Shown here piece by piece: positions 7,727-16,802 of a DNA stretch of 37,934 nucleotides. Positions within the stretch are counted from its first letter, which is position 1, and each line of letters starts with the position of its first letter. Position numbers and translations under genes: made by a program. Source of the stretch: an uncultured Clostridia bacterium (GTDB taxonomy: Bacteria > Bacillota > Clostridia > TANB77 > CAG-508); contig CAJFUM010000089.1 of the NCBI GenBank assembly GCA_904420285.1, positions 1 through 37,934 of the forward strand, given 5' to 3'. The notes beneath the pieces are model-generated. The model was not told the origin of the DNA, searched no databases, and worked only from the letters and a program-made list of their open reading frames with translations.

Positions 7727-7798
7727 TTTAAAGTTAGTATATTTACATTAAAGTATTTTTGTTATATAATATTAAAGAAATATTACAAAAATATAACA

Positions 7799-7831
7799 GT
7801 GTTACAAAATTATTAAATATATATTACAATT
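7799..7831 (+). repeat. Degenerate 11-bp repeat array upstream of the rsmD promoter
   Basis: Three units in 11-bp register: GTGTTACAAAA (7799-7809), TTATTAAATAT (7810-7820) and ATATTACAATT (7821-7831). The last is an exact copy of the sepF/ftsK unit and ends 12 nt before the -35 at 7844. A further out-of-register ATATTACAAAA lies at 7780-7790. Confidence 0.55.
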
Positions 7832-7843
7832 GTGTAAAGAATA

Positions 7844-7871
7844 TTGACATATTCAAAATAAAAGTTAAAAT
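7844..7871 (+). promoter_or_regulatory. Promoter of rsmD
   Basis: Perfect TTGACA (7844-7849), a 16-nt spacer and TAAAAT (7866-7871). Transcription would start some 20 nt before the rsmD ATG, which supports the start at 7900 over an upstream one. Confidence 0.65.
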
Positions 7872-7899
7872 ATATTATATACAATATAGGAGTATCATA

Positions 7900-8460
7900 A
7901 TGCGAGTAATAAGTGGAACAGCAAGAGGAACAAAATTAGAGTCAATTGATGATATTAATACAAGACCAACACTAGATAGAGTTAAAGAATCTTTATTCAA
8001 TATAATACAAAATAGAATTGATGGTAGTATGGTCTTGGATTTATTTGCTGGAAGTGGTGCAATAGGAATTGAGTTCATTAGTAGAGGATGTCAAAAAGTA
8101 TATTTTTGTGATAAATCTAAACAAGCAGTAAAAATGATAGAAAAGAATCTTACTAGAACTAAATTTATAGACAAATCTGAGATTTTTAATGAAGATTATA
8201 CTAATGTTCTAACTAAATTAAGTAATAAAAACATTAAATTTGATTTTGTGTATATTGATCCACCATATAAACATAACTTGGCAGCTGACTCTATTGCAAA
8301 AATTCTTACATTAGATTTATTAAAAAAAGATGGAAGTATTATTGTAGAAACAGACGAAAAAGAAAGAGATTTAAAAGAAATAGAAAAATTACAAGTAGAA
8401 GTGTATGATTTAAGAAAATATGGTAGAGCAAACTTAATATTCTTAAATCGAAAGGAGTAA
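7900..8460 (+). CDS. rsmD: 16S rRNA (guanine966-N2)-methyltransferase RsmD
   Basis: A 186-residue SAM-dependent methyltransferase that methylates G966 of 16S rRNA. It begins MRVISGTARG, the usual RsmD N-terminus, followed by TRPTLDRVKESLFNII, the SAM-binding VLDLFAGSGAIGIE (residues 45-58), and the catalytic YIDPPYKH motif (D/N-PPY for exocyclic amino groups). The frame is open upstream to 7759, but AGGAG spaced seven bases before ATG 7900 and the promoter at 7844-7871 fix the start. It is the first gene of a two-gene operon. coaD, its usual partner in Firmicutes, is not next. Confidence 0.95.
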   Translation: MRVISGTARGTKLESIDDINTRPTLDRVKESLFNIIQNRIDGSMVLDLFAGSGAIGIEFISRGCQKVYFCDKSKQAVKMIEKNLTRTKFIDKSEIFNEDYTNVLTKLSNKNIKFDFVYIDPPYKHNLAADSIAKILTLDLLKKDGSIIVETDEKERDLKEIEKLQVEVYDLRKYGRANLIFLNRKE

Positions 8461-8464
8461 GATT

Positions 8465-8902
8465 ATGGAAATATTTACTTTATTAGAAGCCTTAGAAGAT
8501 ATGCTTGATAAAAGCAGAGGAATACCTTTTTCTAGTAAATGTATTGTAAATAAGGAAGAAATTTTGGATATAGTTAAAGAAATTAGGTTGAAATTGCCTG
8601 ATGAATTAAAGCAAGCAAAATGGGTTAAAGAAGAAAGGCAAAGAATATTAGTTGAAGCTCAAAACGAAGCTGATGAAATAATTAAAGAAGCAGAAAATAG
8701 GATTATTTCAATGATAGATGAACATGAAATAACTAAAAAAGCATATGAGAAAAAAGTAGAAATAATAGAAACTGCAAATGAAATGTCTAGAGAAATTAAA
8801 AGTGGTACAGAAGAATATGCAGATGGAATATTAGCAGGAATTGAAGTTGCTTTAGAAGATGCTTTAAAAGTTATTAAAAACAATAGAAAAGAATTAAAAT
8901 AA
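8465..8902 (+). CDS. Coiled-coil protein, V-ATPase subunit H-like
   Basis: A 145-residue protein starting four bases after rsmD with AAAGGAG overlapping its end, so translation is coupled. The N-terminal part (EIFTLLEALEDMLDKSRGIPFSSK...VNKEEILDIVKEIRLKLPDE) is followed by a long helical stretch with ERQRILVEAQNEADEIIKEAE, the pattern seen in ATP synthase b/H-type stalks and DivIVA-like helices. In Clostridia, homologues after rsmD are often named vacuolar-type ATPase subunit H, though no ATPase genes are here. More likely a structural coiled-coil protein. The exact role is unknown. Confidence 0.75.
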   Translation: MEIFTLLEALEDMLDKSRGIPFSSKCIVNKEEILDIVKEIRLKLPDELKQAKWVKEERQRILVEAQNEADEIIKEAENRIISMIDEHEITKKAYEKKVEIIETANEMSREIKSGTEEYADGILAGIEVALEDALKVIKNNRKELK

Positions 8903-8903
8903 G

Positions 8904-8953
8904 AAAAACCAAAATATTAAGCAAATATATTGTTTAATATTTTGGTTTTTTAT
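8904..8953. terminator. Bidirectional terminator
   Basis: A perfect 17-bp stem: AAAAACCAAAATATTAA (8904-8920) with its complement at 8934-8950, flanked by A and T runs. It ends the rsmD operon and, on the other strand, the small membrane-protein gene whose stop lies at 8950-8952. Confidence 0.9.
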
Positions 8954-9138
8954 TTTATTGTAATGTTATTCCGCACACTATTTATATTATCCTCTTCTAC
9001 AACTGTAGGAATATTTATTTGTACATTATTTTTCTCATAATTAGATATAATGAAAAATATACATATAGCGAATATAATAATAAGAGAGATTATTGTAAGT
9101 ATAAATGTACTTTTTTTAACATATCCATCTATTTTCAT
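8950..9138 (-). CDS. Small single-pass membrane protein, unknown
   Basis: A 62-residue minus-strand product: a short basic N-terminus (MKIDGYVKKS), one strongly hydrophobic helix (about residues 11-34) and a hydrophilic Asn/Val-rich tail. The start at 9138 is chosen because AAAGGAG precedes it by the right distance, and it excludes 14 upstream codons. It has its own promoter (9171-9199) facing away from the Fn3-protein promoter, and the two share an inverted repeat, so they may be co-regulated. No family recognised. Confidence 0.65.
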   Translation of the reverse strand: MKIDGYVKKSTFILTIISLIIIFAICIFFIISNYEKNNVQINIPTVVEEDNINSVRNNITIK

Positions 9139-9170
9139 ATTAACTCCTTTACATAAAAAAATACATTTTG

Positions 9171-9199
9171 ATAATAACATATGTATAAATAAAAGTCAA
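9171..9199 (-). promoter_or_regulatory. Promoter of the small membrane-protein gene
   Basis: On the minus strand, TTGACT (9199-9194), a 17-nt spacer and TATTAT (9176-9171). The -35 lies in the left arm of the inverted repeat at 9195-9214. Confidence 0.6.
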
Positions 9200-9214
9200 A
9201 TTGGGAAATTTGAC
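9195..9214. promoter_or_regulatory. Inverted repeat containing both divergent -35 boxes
   Basis: GTCAAATT (9195-9202), a four-base centre GGGA, and AATTTGAC (9207-9214). The arms contain most of the -35 boxes of the two divergent promoters, so a dimeric regulator bound here would affect both genes. The symmetry may instead follow simply from two back-to-back -35 boxes. Confidence 0.4.
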
Positions 9215-9238
9215 AGTAAACATAAGATGTGATAGAAT
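9210..9238 (+). promoter_or_regulatory. Promoter of the Fn3-repeat protein gene
   Basis: Perfect TTGACA (9210-9215), a 17-nt spacer and TAGAAT (9233-9238), about 35 nt before ATG 9273. Confidence 0.7.
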
Positions 9239-9272
9239 AGGAACCAGTAAAAAAGAGAAAGGGGGATGCATT

Positions 9273-11039
9273 ATGAAAACTAAGGCTAAGTATGTGATTT
9301 TTATCACAATTTTAGTTGTATTACTAATGTCAATAACTTTGGCAGTAAGTGCTACAACTAGTTTTGAAGTTACTGATGTAAATGTTACAGTAACTGGAAC
9401 AAAAGCAGAGGTAGAATGGAGTAAAACTGAAAATGCTGATAAATACGAAGTTTATATTGATTTGCCTAATATAGGATATTTACATGTCGGAAGTGTAAAA
9501 AGCAATAAAGTGCAAATTATAGGCTTTGAAGAAGGCAAAATCTACGGAGTAAAGATAAAGGCGTATAAAAATGATAATGGTAGAACAGTAAAATCAGATT
9601 TTTCAGAAGAAGTAAGATTTGAAATTGGAGAAAACGAAAAAGTTACTTCTAAAATTGGTAGTGTAAAAAATATTGAAGCTATATCATTAGGAGAAACTGG
9701 TACACTTTCATGGGATAAAGCAGAAAATGCAACAGGATATGATGTATATGCAAGCATTGGCAATAGTGATTTTATAAATATAGGTTCTACTCAAACTACA
9801 AAAGTACAAGTAATAGGAATGGATCCCGATTTAGTTTATAGCATAAAAATAAAACCATATTTAAAACAAGGAACAGAAAAAATTTATGGCTCTTTTTCAG
9901 ATTTGGCAATTTTAAAGTATGATGATAATAAAAATACAAATGTAAGTAAAGTATATAATTTAAAAGTTTCAATGAATGGAAACAAAGCAAATATAACTTG
10001 GAATACAGTATCTGACGCAGATGGATATGAAGTAATTGTAAGAATGCCAGGTGGAACAGAAGCTACATATTATTCAGATGATAATGATATGTCATTAAGT
10101 GGTTTTACAGAGGATGAAACATATACTGTAAAAGTAAGAGCATACAAATATGTAAATGGAAAAAAATATTATGGAAGTTATTCTACATCAAAATCAATTA
10201 GATATGAAAATGAAAAATTAGCTAAGGTTACAGGGTTAAAAGTAACAATGAATGGAGATAGAGCTAGTTTCAAATGGAATAAAGTAACTGGGGCAGATGG
10301 ATATGAAATTTATATTTATACACCAGGATATGGAGTATCTCGATACAATAATACAAGCACCAGTAGACAAATGAGTGGATTTAATGTTACAGATGAATAT
10401 TATACAGTAAAAGTAAGAGCATATGAATATGTAAATGGAAGAAAAGTATATGGCGATTATTCTAGCCAAGTATATTTTAGAAACCAAGATATAGAAGTAG
10501 ATAAAGTAGAAGGAATAAATGTAACTGTAATTGGAACAAAAGCAACATTAAAGTGGGATAAAGTATATGGAGCAGATGGATATGAAATAAAATTAAATGT
10601 GCCAAATTATGGAACATATACATATACAACAACAGGTACAAGTAAAACAATTACTGGAGTTACTAATAGAACAAGCTTCTATACTGCAAGAGTAAGAGCA
10701 TATGAATATGTAAATGGAAGAAAAGTATATGGCGATTATTCTAATGAAGTTGGATTTAGAAGAGCAGATATTGATGTTGACAGGGTTACTGGCTTAAGAG
10801 TAAGAAGAACTGGCCAAGCAGCACAATTTACTTGGAATAAGGTTTCTGGAGCAGACGGATATGAAATTGCTGTAAACATTCCAGGAATTGGAGAATGCAC
10901 ATATATTGAAACATCTAATAGCAGATATATGACAGGATTTACAGAGACTAGATATAAATATCAAATTAGAGTAAGAGCTTTTAAAAATGTAAATGATGAG
11001 AGAGTATATGGAGATTATTCATATCAAGTTTCATTCTAA
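9273..11039 (+). CDS. Secreted protein of six fibronectin type III-like repeats
   Basis: A 588-residue exported protein. The signal peptide is a basic MKTKAKY, a hydrophobic core and an AVSA cleavage site near residue 27. The rest is six Fn3-like domains of about 93 residues starting near residues 30, 126, 222, 315, 412 and 505. Each has the pattern V.GTKA..W.K...ADGYEI and ends VRAYEYVNGRKVYGDYS. No sortase signal, catalytic domain or membrane anchor follows, so it is probably released or bound non-covalently to the wall, perhaps to glycans. Start ATG 9273 follows AAAGGGGG. Repeats 4 and 5 share an identical 52-bp DNA segment, which suggests recent repeat exchange. Confidence 0.88.
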   Translation: MKTKAKYVIFITILVVLLMSITLAVSATTSFEVTDVNVTVTGTKAEVEWSKTENADKYEVYIDLPNIGYLHVGSVKSNKVQIIGFEEGKIYGVKIKAYKNDNGRTVKSDFSEEVRFEIGENEKVTSKIGSVKNIEAISLGETGTLSWDKAENATGYDVYASIGNSDFINIGSTQTTKVQVIGMDPDLVYSIKIKPYLKQGTEKIYGSFSDLAILKYDDNKNTNVSKVYNLKVSMNGNKANITWNTVSDADGYEVIVRMPGGTEATYYSDDNDMSLSGFTEDETYTVKVRAYKYVNGKKYYGSYSTSKSIRYENEKLAKVTGLKVTMNGDRASFKWNKVTGADGYEIYIYTPGYGVSRYNNTSTSRQMSGFNVTDEYYTVKVRAYEYVNGRKVYGDYSSQVYFRNQDIEVDKVEGINVTVIGTKATLKWDKVYGADGYEIKLNVPNYGTYTYTTTGTSKTITGVTNRTSFYTARVRAYEYVNGRKVYGDYSNEVGFRRADIDVDRVTGLRVRRTGQAAQFTWNKVSGADGYEIAVNIPGIGECTYIETSNSRYMTGFTETRYKYQIRVRAFKNVNDERVYGDYSYQVSF

Positions 11040-11046
11040 AATAAAT

Positions 11047-11096
11047 AAAAAAGTACATTTATTGAATGTTAAAACATTCAGAGTGTACTTTTTTTG
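11047..11096 (+). terminator. Terminator of the Fn3-protein gene
   Basis: The outer stem AAAAAAGTACA (11047-11057) pairs with TGTACTTTTTT (11084-11094). An inner stem TGAATGTT (11063-11070) pairs with AACATTCA (11073-11080). A T run follows. Confidence 0.85.
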
Positions 11097-11098
11097 TA

Positions 11099-11120
11099 AT
11101 ATTACAATTATATTACAATT
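11099..11120 (+). repeat. Two tandem 11-bp repeats upstream of the ftsK promoter
   Basis: ATATTACAATT at 11099-11109 and again, identical, at 11110-11120. The array ends 12 nt before the -35 at 11133, the same offset as at sepF and rsmD. Confidence 0.7.
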
Positions 11121-11132
11121 TTGAAATAATGT

Positions 11133-11160
11133 TTGATTTTTAATTGCCTTGTGATATAAT
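11133..11160 (+). promoter_or_regulatory. Promoter of ftsK
   Basis: TTGATT (11133-11138), a 16-nt spacer and perfect TATAAT (11155-11160) with extended -10 TGA (11152-11154). Confidence 0.7.
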
Positions 11161-11205
11161 ACCAATGGGAAATCTAACAAATTGCATTTTAAAGGAGGAT
11201 TAGCC

Positions 11206-13608
11206 TTGGCAAAGAGGGGAAAAAGAGCAAAAAAGAAAAGTAATAAATTAGATATAAATGTAGCAGTAGTATTTATGTTTTTATTAAGTATTTTACTTGC
11301 AATATTAATATATACAAAATCTGGATATATAGGTGAACATTTAAGTCCAATTCTAGGTGGTATAATGGGAGCAATTAAATATATAATTCCTATTGGAACT
11401 TTTTTAATTGCAATATACATGACAACAGAGGATAAAGATTATTTAATTTCTAAATTAATACAATATGGTATTTTTTTAGTGTGTATAGCAACAATGCTTA
11501 GTGTATTTCAGTTTTCTAATGGAAATATCAATATAAATAGTGAGTTTTCTGAAGCTGTTCAAAAAGGATATGAATTAGGAGAGGTAAATAATGGCGGAGG
11601 AGCAATAGGCACTGCTATTTCGTATGCTTTAATAGGTTTACTAGGAGAAATAGGTACAGTTATTTTGTGTATAGGTGTTGCAGCTATATTATTAGTGTTT
11701 ATGTTCGGAATTAAACCTGCTGAAATGATAGCTGACTTTATAGAAGCAAGAAGAGAAAATAGAGAAGATAGGAGATTAGAAAGAGAAGAAGCAAGAATAG
11801 ATAAAGTTAATGATGAACCAAAAGAGAGAAAAGAAACTAAGAGGGAACGTAGATTAAGAGAAAGAGAAGAGCAAAGAAGAGAAGCAGAAGCTTTGGCAGA
11901 ACAGCTTACTATAAATTTGGAAGATGATGAAGAAGATAAAAAGAAAGAGAAAAAATTAAAAAGATATGATCATAAAGATGATAATTTAATACCATTTAAT
12001 ATAGGTGGAAAAAAGAAGGAAGAAAAAAGTAATCCAGATGTTATAGAGGCAAATTTATTTAAAGAAGAACAGGAAACAAAAGAGGAAAAAGTAAAACAAG
12101 TTTTACAATTGGAACATACTATAACCGTAGAAGATGAACATTATGAATTTCCACCTATACAATTGTTAGGAGAGGGAGATAAAAAGGGTATTAAAGGAGG
12201 AAAAAAAGCAGTTGCAGATACTGCTACAAAATTACAAAAAACATTATATAGTTTTGGAGTTTCTGCTAAAGTAGAAAATGTATCTGTTGGACCTGCTATA
12301 ACAAGATATGAATTAAAACCAGCAGAGGGAGTAAGAGTTAGTAAAATAGCTAATCTTGCTGATGATATAGCTCTTAATTTGGCTGCTGAAACCATTAGAA
12401 TTGAAGCTCCAATTCCTGGAAAACAGGCTGTTGGTATAGAGGTGCCAAACAAAGATAATGAGATAGTACCATTAAGAGATATTATAGATTGTGATGAATT
12501 TAAAGATCACAAATCTAAGTTAGCTTTTGCTTTAGGTAAAGATGTTGCTGGAAAAGAAGTAGTAGCAGATATTGCTAAAATGCCCCATGTTTTAATAGCA
12601 GGAGCAACAGGTTCTGGAAAATCAGTGTGTATTAATACATTAATTGCTAGTATTATTTATAAAGCAAAACCAAGTGAAGTAAAACTAGTAATGGTGGATC
12701 CTAAAGTTGTTGAGCTTTCTGTATATAATGGTATTCCACATTTATTAATTCCAGTAGTTACAGATCCTAAAAAAGCAGCTGGTGCACTTGCATGGGCAGT
12801 GCAAGAAATGGTTAATAGATATAGTTTGTTTGCAAGTAAGAATGTAAGAGATATAAAAGGATATAATGCTTCTTTAGAAGAAGCAGGAGAAGGACAAAAG
12901 CTTCCTCAAATAGTTATTATAATAGATGAACTTTCAGATTTAATGATGGTATCTCCAAAAGATGTGGAGGATTCAATTTGTAGATTAGCACAAATGGCAA
13001 GAGCTGCAGGTATGCATTTAGTAATTGCAACTCAAAGACCATCTGTTGATGTAATTACAGGTATTATTAAAGCAAATGTTCCATCTAGGATTTCATTTGC
13101 AGTTTCATCACAAGTAGATTCAAGAACTATTTTAGATATGGCAGGGGCTGAAAAATTATTGGGTAAAGGAGATATGCTTTTTTATCCAGCAGGTGCTCCA
13201 AAACCAACTAGAATACAAGGTGCTTTTATATCTGATAAAGAAGTTGAAAAAATAGTAGATTTTATTAAAAATAATGGAGAGGCTACATATAATGATGAAA
13301 TAATTAAACAAATTGAGAATGCAAATAGTACGGATAAAGAAATTGATAGTTCTGAAAGTGAAGATGATGCAGATCCATTATTAATGGAAGCAATTGAAGT
13401 GGTTGTAGAGACAGGACAAGCTTCTACATCTTTTATACAAAGAAGATTTAAAGTGGGTTATGCTAGAGCAGGAAGAATTATTGACCAAATGGAGGAAAGA
13501 GGTATTATATCTGGATTCCAAGGAAGCAAACCTAGAGAAGTACTTATGACTAAAGAAAGATGGGAAGAATTAAAAATGAGTAGCAATAATGCTAATGAGG
13601 AAAATTAA
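11206..13608 (+). CDS. ftsK: DNA translocase FtsK/SpoIIIE
   Basis: An 800-residue septal DNA pump that clears chromosomes from the division (or sporulation) septum. The N-terminus is basic ([10 protein letters not shown]) and followed by four transmembrane helices (about residues 18-165), then a charged Lys/Glu-rich linker. The motor shows [20 protein letters not shown], Walker A GATGSGKS (about residue 466), Walker [13 protein letters not shown], and [12 protein letters not shown]. The C-terminal gamma winged helix ([20 protein letters not shown]) recognises polar DNA motifs. The start is TTG 11206, because AAAGGAGG lies exactly seven bases upstream; the in-frame ATG 11182 lacks a site. A tandem operator-like array precedes the promoter. 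Confidence 0.95.
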   Translation: MAKRGKRAKKKSNKLDINVAVVFMFLLSILLAILIYTKSGYIGEHLSPILGGIMGAIKYIIPIGTFLIAIYMTTEDKDYLISKLIQYGIFLVCIATMLSVFQFSNGNININSEFSEAVQKGYELGEVNNGGGAIGTAISYALIGLLGEIGTVILCIGVAAILLVFMFGIKPAEMIADFIEARRENREDRRLEREEARIDKVNDEPKERKETKRERRLREREEQRREAEALAEQLTINLEDDEEDKKKEKKLKRYDHKDDNLIPFNIGGKKKEEKSNPDVIEANLFKEEQETKEEKVKQVLQLEHTITVEDEHYEFPPIQLLGEGDKKGIKGGKKAVADTATKLQKTLYSFGVSAKVENVSVGPAITRYELKPAEGVRVSKIANLADDIALNLAAETIRIEAPIPGKQAVGIEVPNKDNEIVPLRDIIDCDEFKDHKSKLAFALGKDVAGKEVVADIAKMPHVLIAGATGSGKSVCINTLIASIIYKAKPSEVKLVMVDPKVVELSVYNGIPHLLIPVVTDPKKAAGALAWAVQEMVNRYSLFASKNVRDIKGYNASLEEAGEGQKLPQIVIIIDELSDLMMVSPKDVEDSICRLAQMARAAGMHLVIATQRPSVDVITGIIKANVPSRISFAVSSQVDSRTILDMAGAEKLLGKGDMLFYPAGAPKPTRIQGAFISDKEVEKIVDFIKNNGEATYNDEIIKQIENANSTDKEIDSSESEDDADPLLMEAIEVVVETGQASTSFIQRRFKVGYARAGRIIDQMEERGIISGFQGSKPREVLMTKERWEELKMSSNNANEEN

Positions 13609-13628
13609 ATTACTAAAGAAGGATGATT

Positions 13629-15119
13629 ATGGAAAAAAACAAGATTTTGTCTAAACTGAATATAAGAATTAAAGACTATAATAATGAGCTAGAAAAAATT
13701 TTAGAGAATAAGTTATTTTCATATGATGTAAAAAATCTTTTACTTAGTATGTTATATAAAATTGAAAATGCGTATAGTGATTATGAAACAGTAAAAGTAG
13801 AAGTACCTACTAAAAATGATTTTATAGAAAATTTACTTAGAATAATTAAAGAAAAAGCTTTAAAGATATTTATAGTTAAAGTAGGAACTGTTGAAGCTGA
13901 AGAATTAGAAAAAAATAATTTAACATACAAAATTGATAAACAAAATGGAGAAATAATTTGCTATCAAAATGAGCTTGTAATATTGGAGGCTTTAATAGAT
14001 TTAGATGATACTTATAAAACAGTAGAAGTTCCATATGATTATGTTTTAGAGCCATTAAATACAATGCTAACAATGGGCAATTTAGATTCTAGGGCAGAGG
14101 TAATAAGAGATTTTAATGGTTGGTCTTGGGATATTGTTTTAAAAGAAATAAATGATATACAATATAATTACATATATGAAACAATATTGCTTCTTAATGG
14201 AAAAAATAATATATATAAGAAAAAGCATAAACTTTTTTATGACGAAATTATAAAATTGCTTGTAAGAAAATATTTTAATAATTCTAATAATTTAGATTAC
14301 GCAGAAAATTTAAAAAATAGAAAAAAAGAAGTAAGTGAGCAATTATATTTATTTGAAAATAAAAAAGAGTTTGTTTCTAGAATAACAGAAGAAAAGAAAG
14401 AGTTTACAAAGCAGATTGAAATAATAGATAAAATATTAAATGATAATGAACTACTAAAAAAAGAATACTATAAAAGAAACGAAAAGTTACCAAACAAAGA
14501 AAAGATTTTTAGTATTAGTTATTTAGTAAGAATTTTAATTAAAGAGAGGGAAGAATTACTTTCTAAAATAGATTATAGCAATAGTATTATACTTCCTAAA
14601 GAGTTTATTTCTAATAAAAGTAAAATTGAAAAAGAAAAGAATTTTTTACAAAATATTGAAGCAAAAGTAGAATTAAAGGATTTATTACAAATAGCAAATG
14701 AATTTTTACAGATTGCAAAAGGCATAATAGATAAAATTGAAGAAACTAATAAAAGTGATTTAATAAAGTGGATGTATAAAATTAGGTACTATAGATATGT
14801 TCCAATAACAGAGGATAAATTTATAAAAGATATGCCAGAATTAGAAGAAAAATTTGATAGTATAATAAAAGCAATAATAAAAAAGGCTCAAATTTTAAAA
14901 ATATGGGATAATTTTTGTGATGATAATGATATAACTTTTAAAATCTTAAAAGAAGTATTTAATACCAAAATTATATATTTGCAAAATATAAATATACAAT
15001 GTAGATATGAAAACAAAGTTCTTTATGTAGAATTTTTAGATGATACAATAATAGAAAATACAATAAATATTAATGCTGAAAATATAAGAATAAAAAGAAA
15101 AACAAAATTGTTTATATAA
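13629..15119 (+). CDS. Unrecognised 496-residue, helix-rich protein
   Basis: I do not recognise this protein. It starts at ATG 13629, well spaced from GAAGGATG, rather than ATG 13623, which overlaps that site. It lies 20 nt after ftsK, probably in the same operon, and 15 nt before the beta-CASP nuclease gene. It has no signal peptide or membrane helix. An N-terminal mixed region (about 1-150) is followed by a helix-rich middle with coiled-coil segments (about 215-300 and 315-400), then a C-terminal beta-rich tail. SWDIVLKEINDIQYNYIYE near residue 160-180 is the most motif-like stretch. No catalytic signature is seen. It may be a filament-forming or scaffold protein, but no function can be claimed. 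Confidence 0.7.
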   Translation: MEKNKILSKLNIRIKDYNNELEKILENKLFSYDVKNLLLSMLYKIENAYSDYETVKVEVPTKNDFIENLLRIIKEKALKIFIVKVGTVEAEELEKNNLTYKIDKQNGEIICYQNELVILEALIDLDDTYKTVEVPYDYVLEPLNTMLTMGNLDSRAEVIRDFNGWSWDIVLKEINDIQYNYIYETILLLNGKNNIYKKKHKLFYDEIIKLLVRKYFNNSNNLDYAENLKNRKKEVSEQLYLFENKKEFVSRITEEKKEFTKQIEIIDKILNDNELLKKEYYKRNEKLPNKEKIFSISYLVRILIKEREELLSKIDYSNSIILPKEFISNKSKIEKEKNFLQNIEAKVELKDLLQIANEFLQIAKGIIDKIEETNKSDLIKWMYKIRYYRYVPITEDKFIKDMPELEEKFDSIIKAIIKKAQILKIWDNFCDDNDITFKILKEVFNTKIIYLQNINIQCRYENKVLYVEFLDDTIIENTININAENIRIKRKTKLFI

Positions 15120-15134
15120 TTAAGGAGGAATTTA

Positions 15135-16784
15135 ATGAAAGTAACTTTTTTAGGAGCTACAAAAACTGTAACAGGTTCAAATTTTTTAGTAGAAGGAGCA
15201 GGTAAAAAATTTTTAGTTGATTGTGGAATGTATCAAGGATCTGCTGCAGATGAATTTGAAAATGAATCTCCATTTTTATTTAATGTTTATGATATAGATT
15301 TTATGATATTAACACATGCACATATAGACCACTCTGGAAGAATACCAAAGCTATATAATGAAGGTTTTAGGAAAGATGTTATAGCAACAAAAGCTACTTG
15401 TGATTTATGTTCTATTATGCTTCCAGATAGTGGACATATTCAGGAAATGGAAGTTGAGTGGAAAAATAGAAAAAGAGAAAGAAAAGGAGAAAAACCACTA
15501 CTTCCAATGTATACCGCAGAAGATGCGGCAAAGTGTTTAGAGATTTTTAAACCAGTACAATATGATGAAATTGTAGAAGTAAGTTCAGATATTAAGGTAA
15601 GATTTAATGATGCTGGACACATGCTAGGTTCATCAATTGTAGAAATTTGGATTACAGAACATGGTAAAACAGAAAAACTTGTATTTACTGGAGATTTAGG
15701 AAATAATGATATACCACTTTTAGCTCCTCCGACTATGATTAGTACTGCAGATTATTTGGTTATGGAATCTACATATGGAAATAGACTTCATATGAGAAAT
15801 GATGATAAAGCCAATATGTTTTTAAATATTGTGTATGAGACTTTAGAAAAAGGTGGAACTGTAGTAATACCTTCGTTTGCTGTTGGTAGAACACAAGAAA
15901 TATTGTTTGAATTAAATAGAATAAAAGAAGAGAAACATGATGAAGAGTTTTATAAAAAATATAAAAGATTAATGAGTGTTCCAGTATATGTAGATAGTCC
16001 TCTTGCAATATCGGCTACAGAGGTTTTTAAAGAAAATACTAATCTTTTTAATGAAGAAACACAAGCAATTATTAATCAAGGGGATAATCCACTAGAATTT
16101 GATGGCCTTAAGTTTACTAGAACAGCAGACGAATCTAAAATGCTTAATGCTAGTAATGAATCATCTATAATTATATCTGCAAGTGGTATGTGTGAGGTAG
16201 GAAGAATAAAACACCATTTAAAACATCATTTATGGGAACCAAATAGTACAATATTGTTTGTTGGTTATCAAGCACCAGGAACTTTAGGTAGAAGATTGGT
16301 AGATGGAGAGAAAAAAGTAAAGATTTTTGGTGAAGAAATTGCAGTTAATGCAAGAATAGAATATATTGAAGGATATTCAGGGCATGCAGACCAAGAAGGA
16401 TTAATGAATTTTGTTTATTCATTTACAAATCCTCCAAAACATATATTTTTAGTACATGGAGAACCAGAAGGACAAATTGTTTTAAAAAATAAATTAGAAG
16501 AAAATACTAATATACCAATTACTATACCAGATTTTGGAGAAACTTATGAATTAGATGAGAATATGGCAATGGTAGGTAAAGTAAATGATAATGCAAGACA
16601 ACAATATCTAAGATTAGAAGTATTAGAAAGAATGAATACATTAAAAGAAGAATTAGAAGATATGTCTACTATTGTTAAAGAAGACTATTTGGGAGAAACA
16701 GCAAGTGATGAAGAAATATTAAAAATAAAAGATAGATTAAAAGAATTGGAAAATCAAATTGTAAAAATAGTAGAAAATAAATAA
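15135..16784 (+). CDS. Beta-CASP metallo-beta-lactamase RNA-processing nuclease
   Basis: A 549-residue cytoplasmic enzyme. The metallo-beta-lactamase part has the zinc-binding THAHIDHSG (residues 60-68), a later DAGHMLGSS histidine and VFTGDLGN aspartate. The beta-CASP insert contains ESTYGN, GTVVIPSFAVGRTQEIL and SASGMCEVGRIKHHL, and IEYIEGYSGHADQEGL and VHGEPEGQ close the active site. This is the CPSF73/TTHA0252-like RNA nuclease type, distinct from RNase J. The last 60 residues are a coiled-coil extension. Start follows AAGGAGG. It is probably co-transcribed with ftsK and the unknown gene. The exact RNA substrates are unknown. Confidence 0.9.
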   Translation: MKVTFLGATKTVTGSNFLVEGAGKKFLVDCGMYQGSAADEFENESPFLFNVYDIDFMILTHAHIDHSGRIPKLYNEGFRKDVIATKATCDLCSIMLPDSGHIQEMEVEWKNRKRERKGEKPLLPMYTAEDAAKCLEIFKPVQYDEIVEVSSDIKVRFNDAGHMLGSSIVEIWITEHGKTEKLVFTGDLGNNDIPLLAPPTMISTADYLVMESTYGNRLHMRNDDKANMFLNIVYETLEKGGTVVIPSFAVGRTQEILFELNRIKEEKHDEEFYKKYKRLMSVPVYVDSPLAISATEVFKENTNLFNEETQAIINQGDNPLEFDGLKFTRTADESKMLNASNESSIIISASGMCEVGRIKHHLKHHLWEPNSTILFVGYQAPGTLGRRLVDGEKKVKIFGEEIAVNARIEYIEGYSGHADQEGLMNFVYSFTNPPKHIFLVHGEPEGQIVLKNKLEENTNIPITIPDFGETYELDENMAMVGKVNDNARQQYLRLEVLERMNTLKEELEDMSTIVKEDYLGETASDEEILKIKDRLKELENQIVKIVENK

Positions 16785-16802
16785 ATTTGGGAGATTAAAC
16801 AT

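Noticed and set aside
10236-10487. Antisense frames inside the Fn3 gene
   Set aside because: Shadow frames of repetitive coding DNA with no initiation signals.
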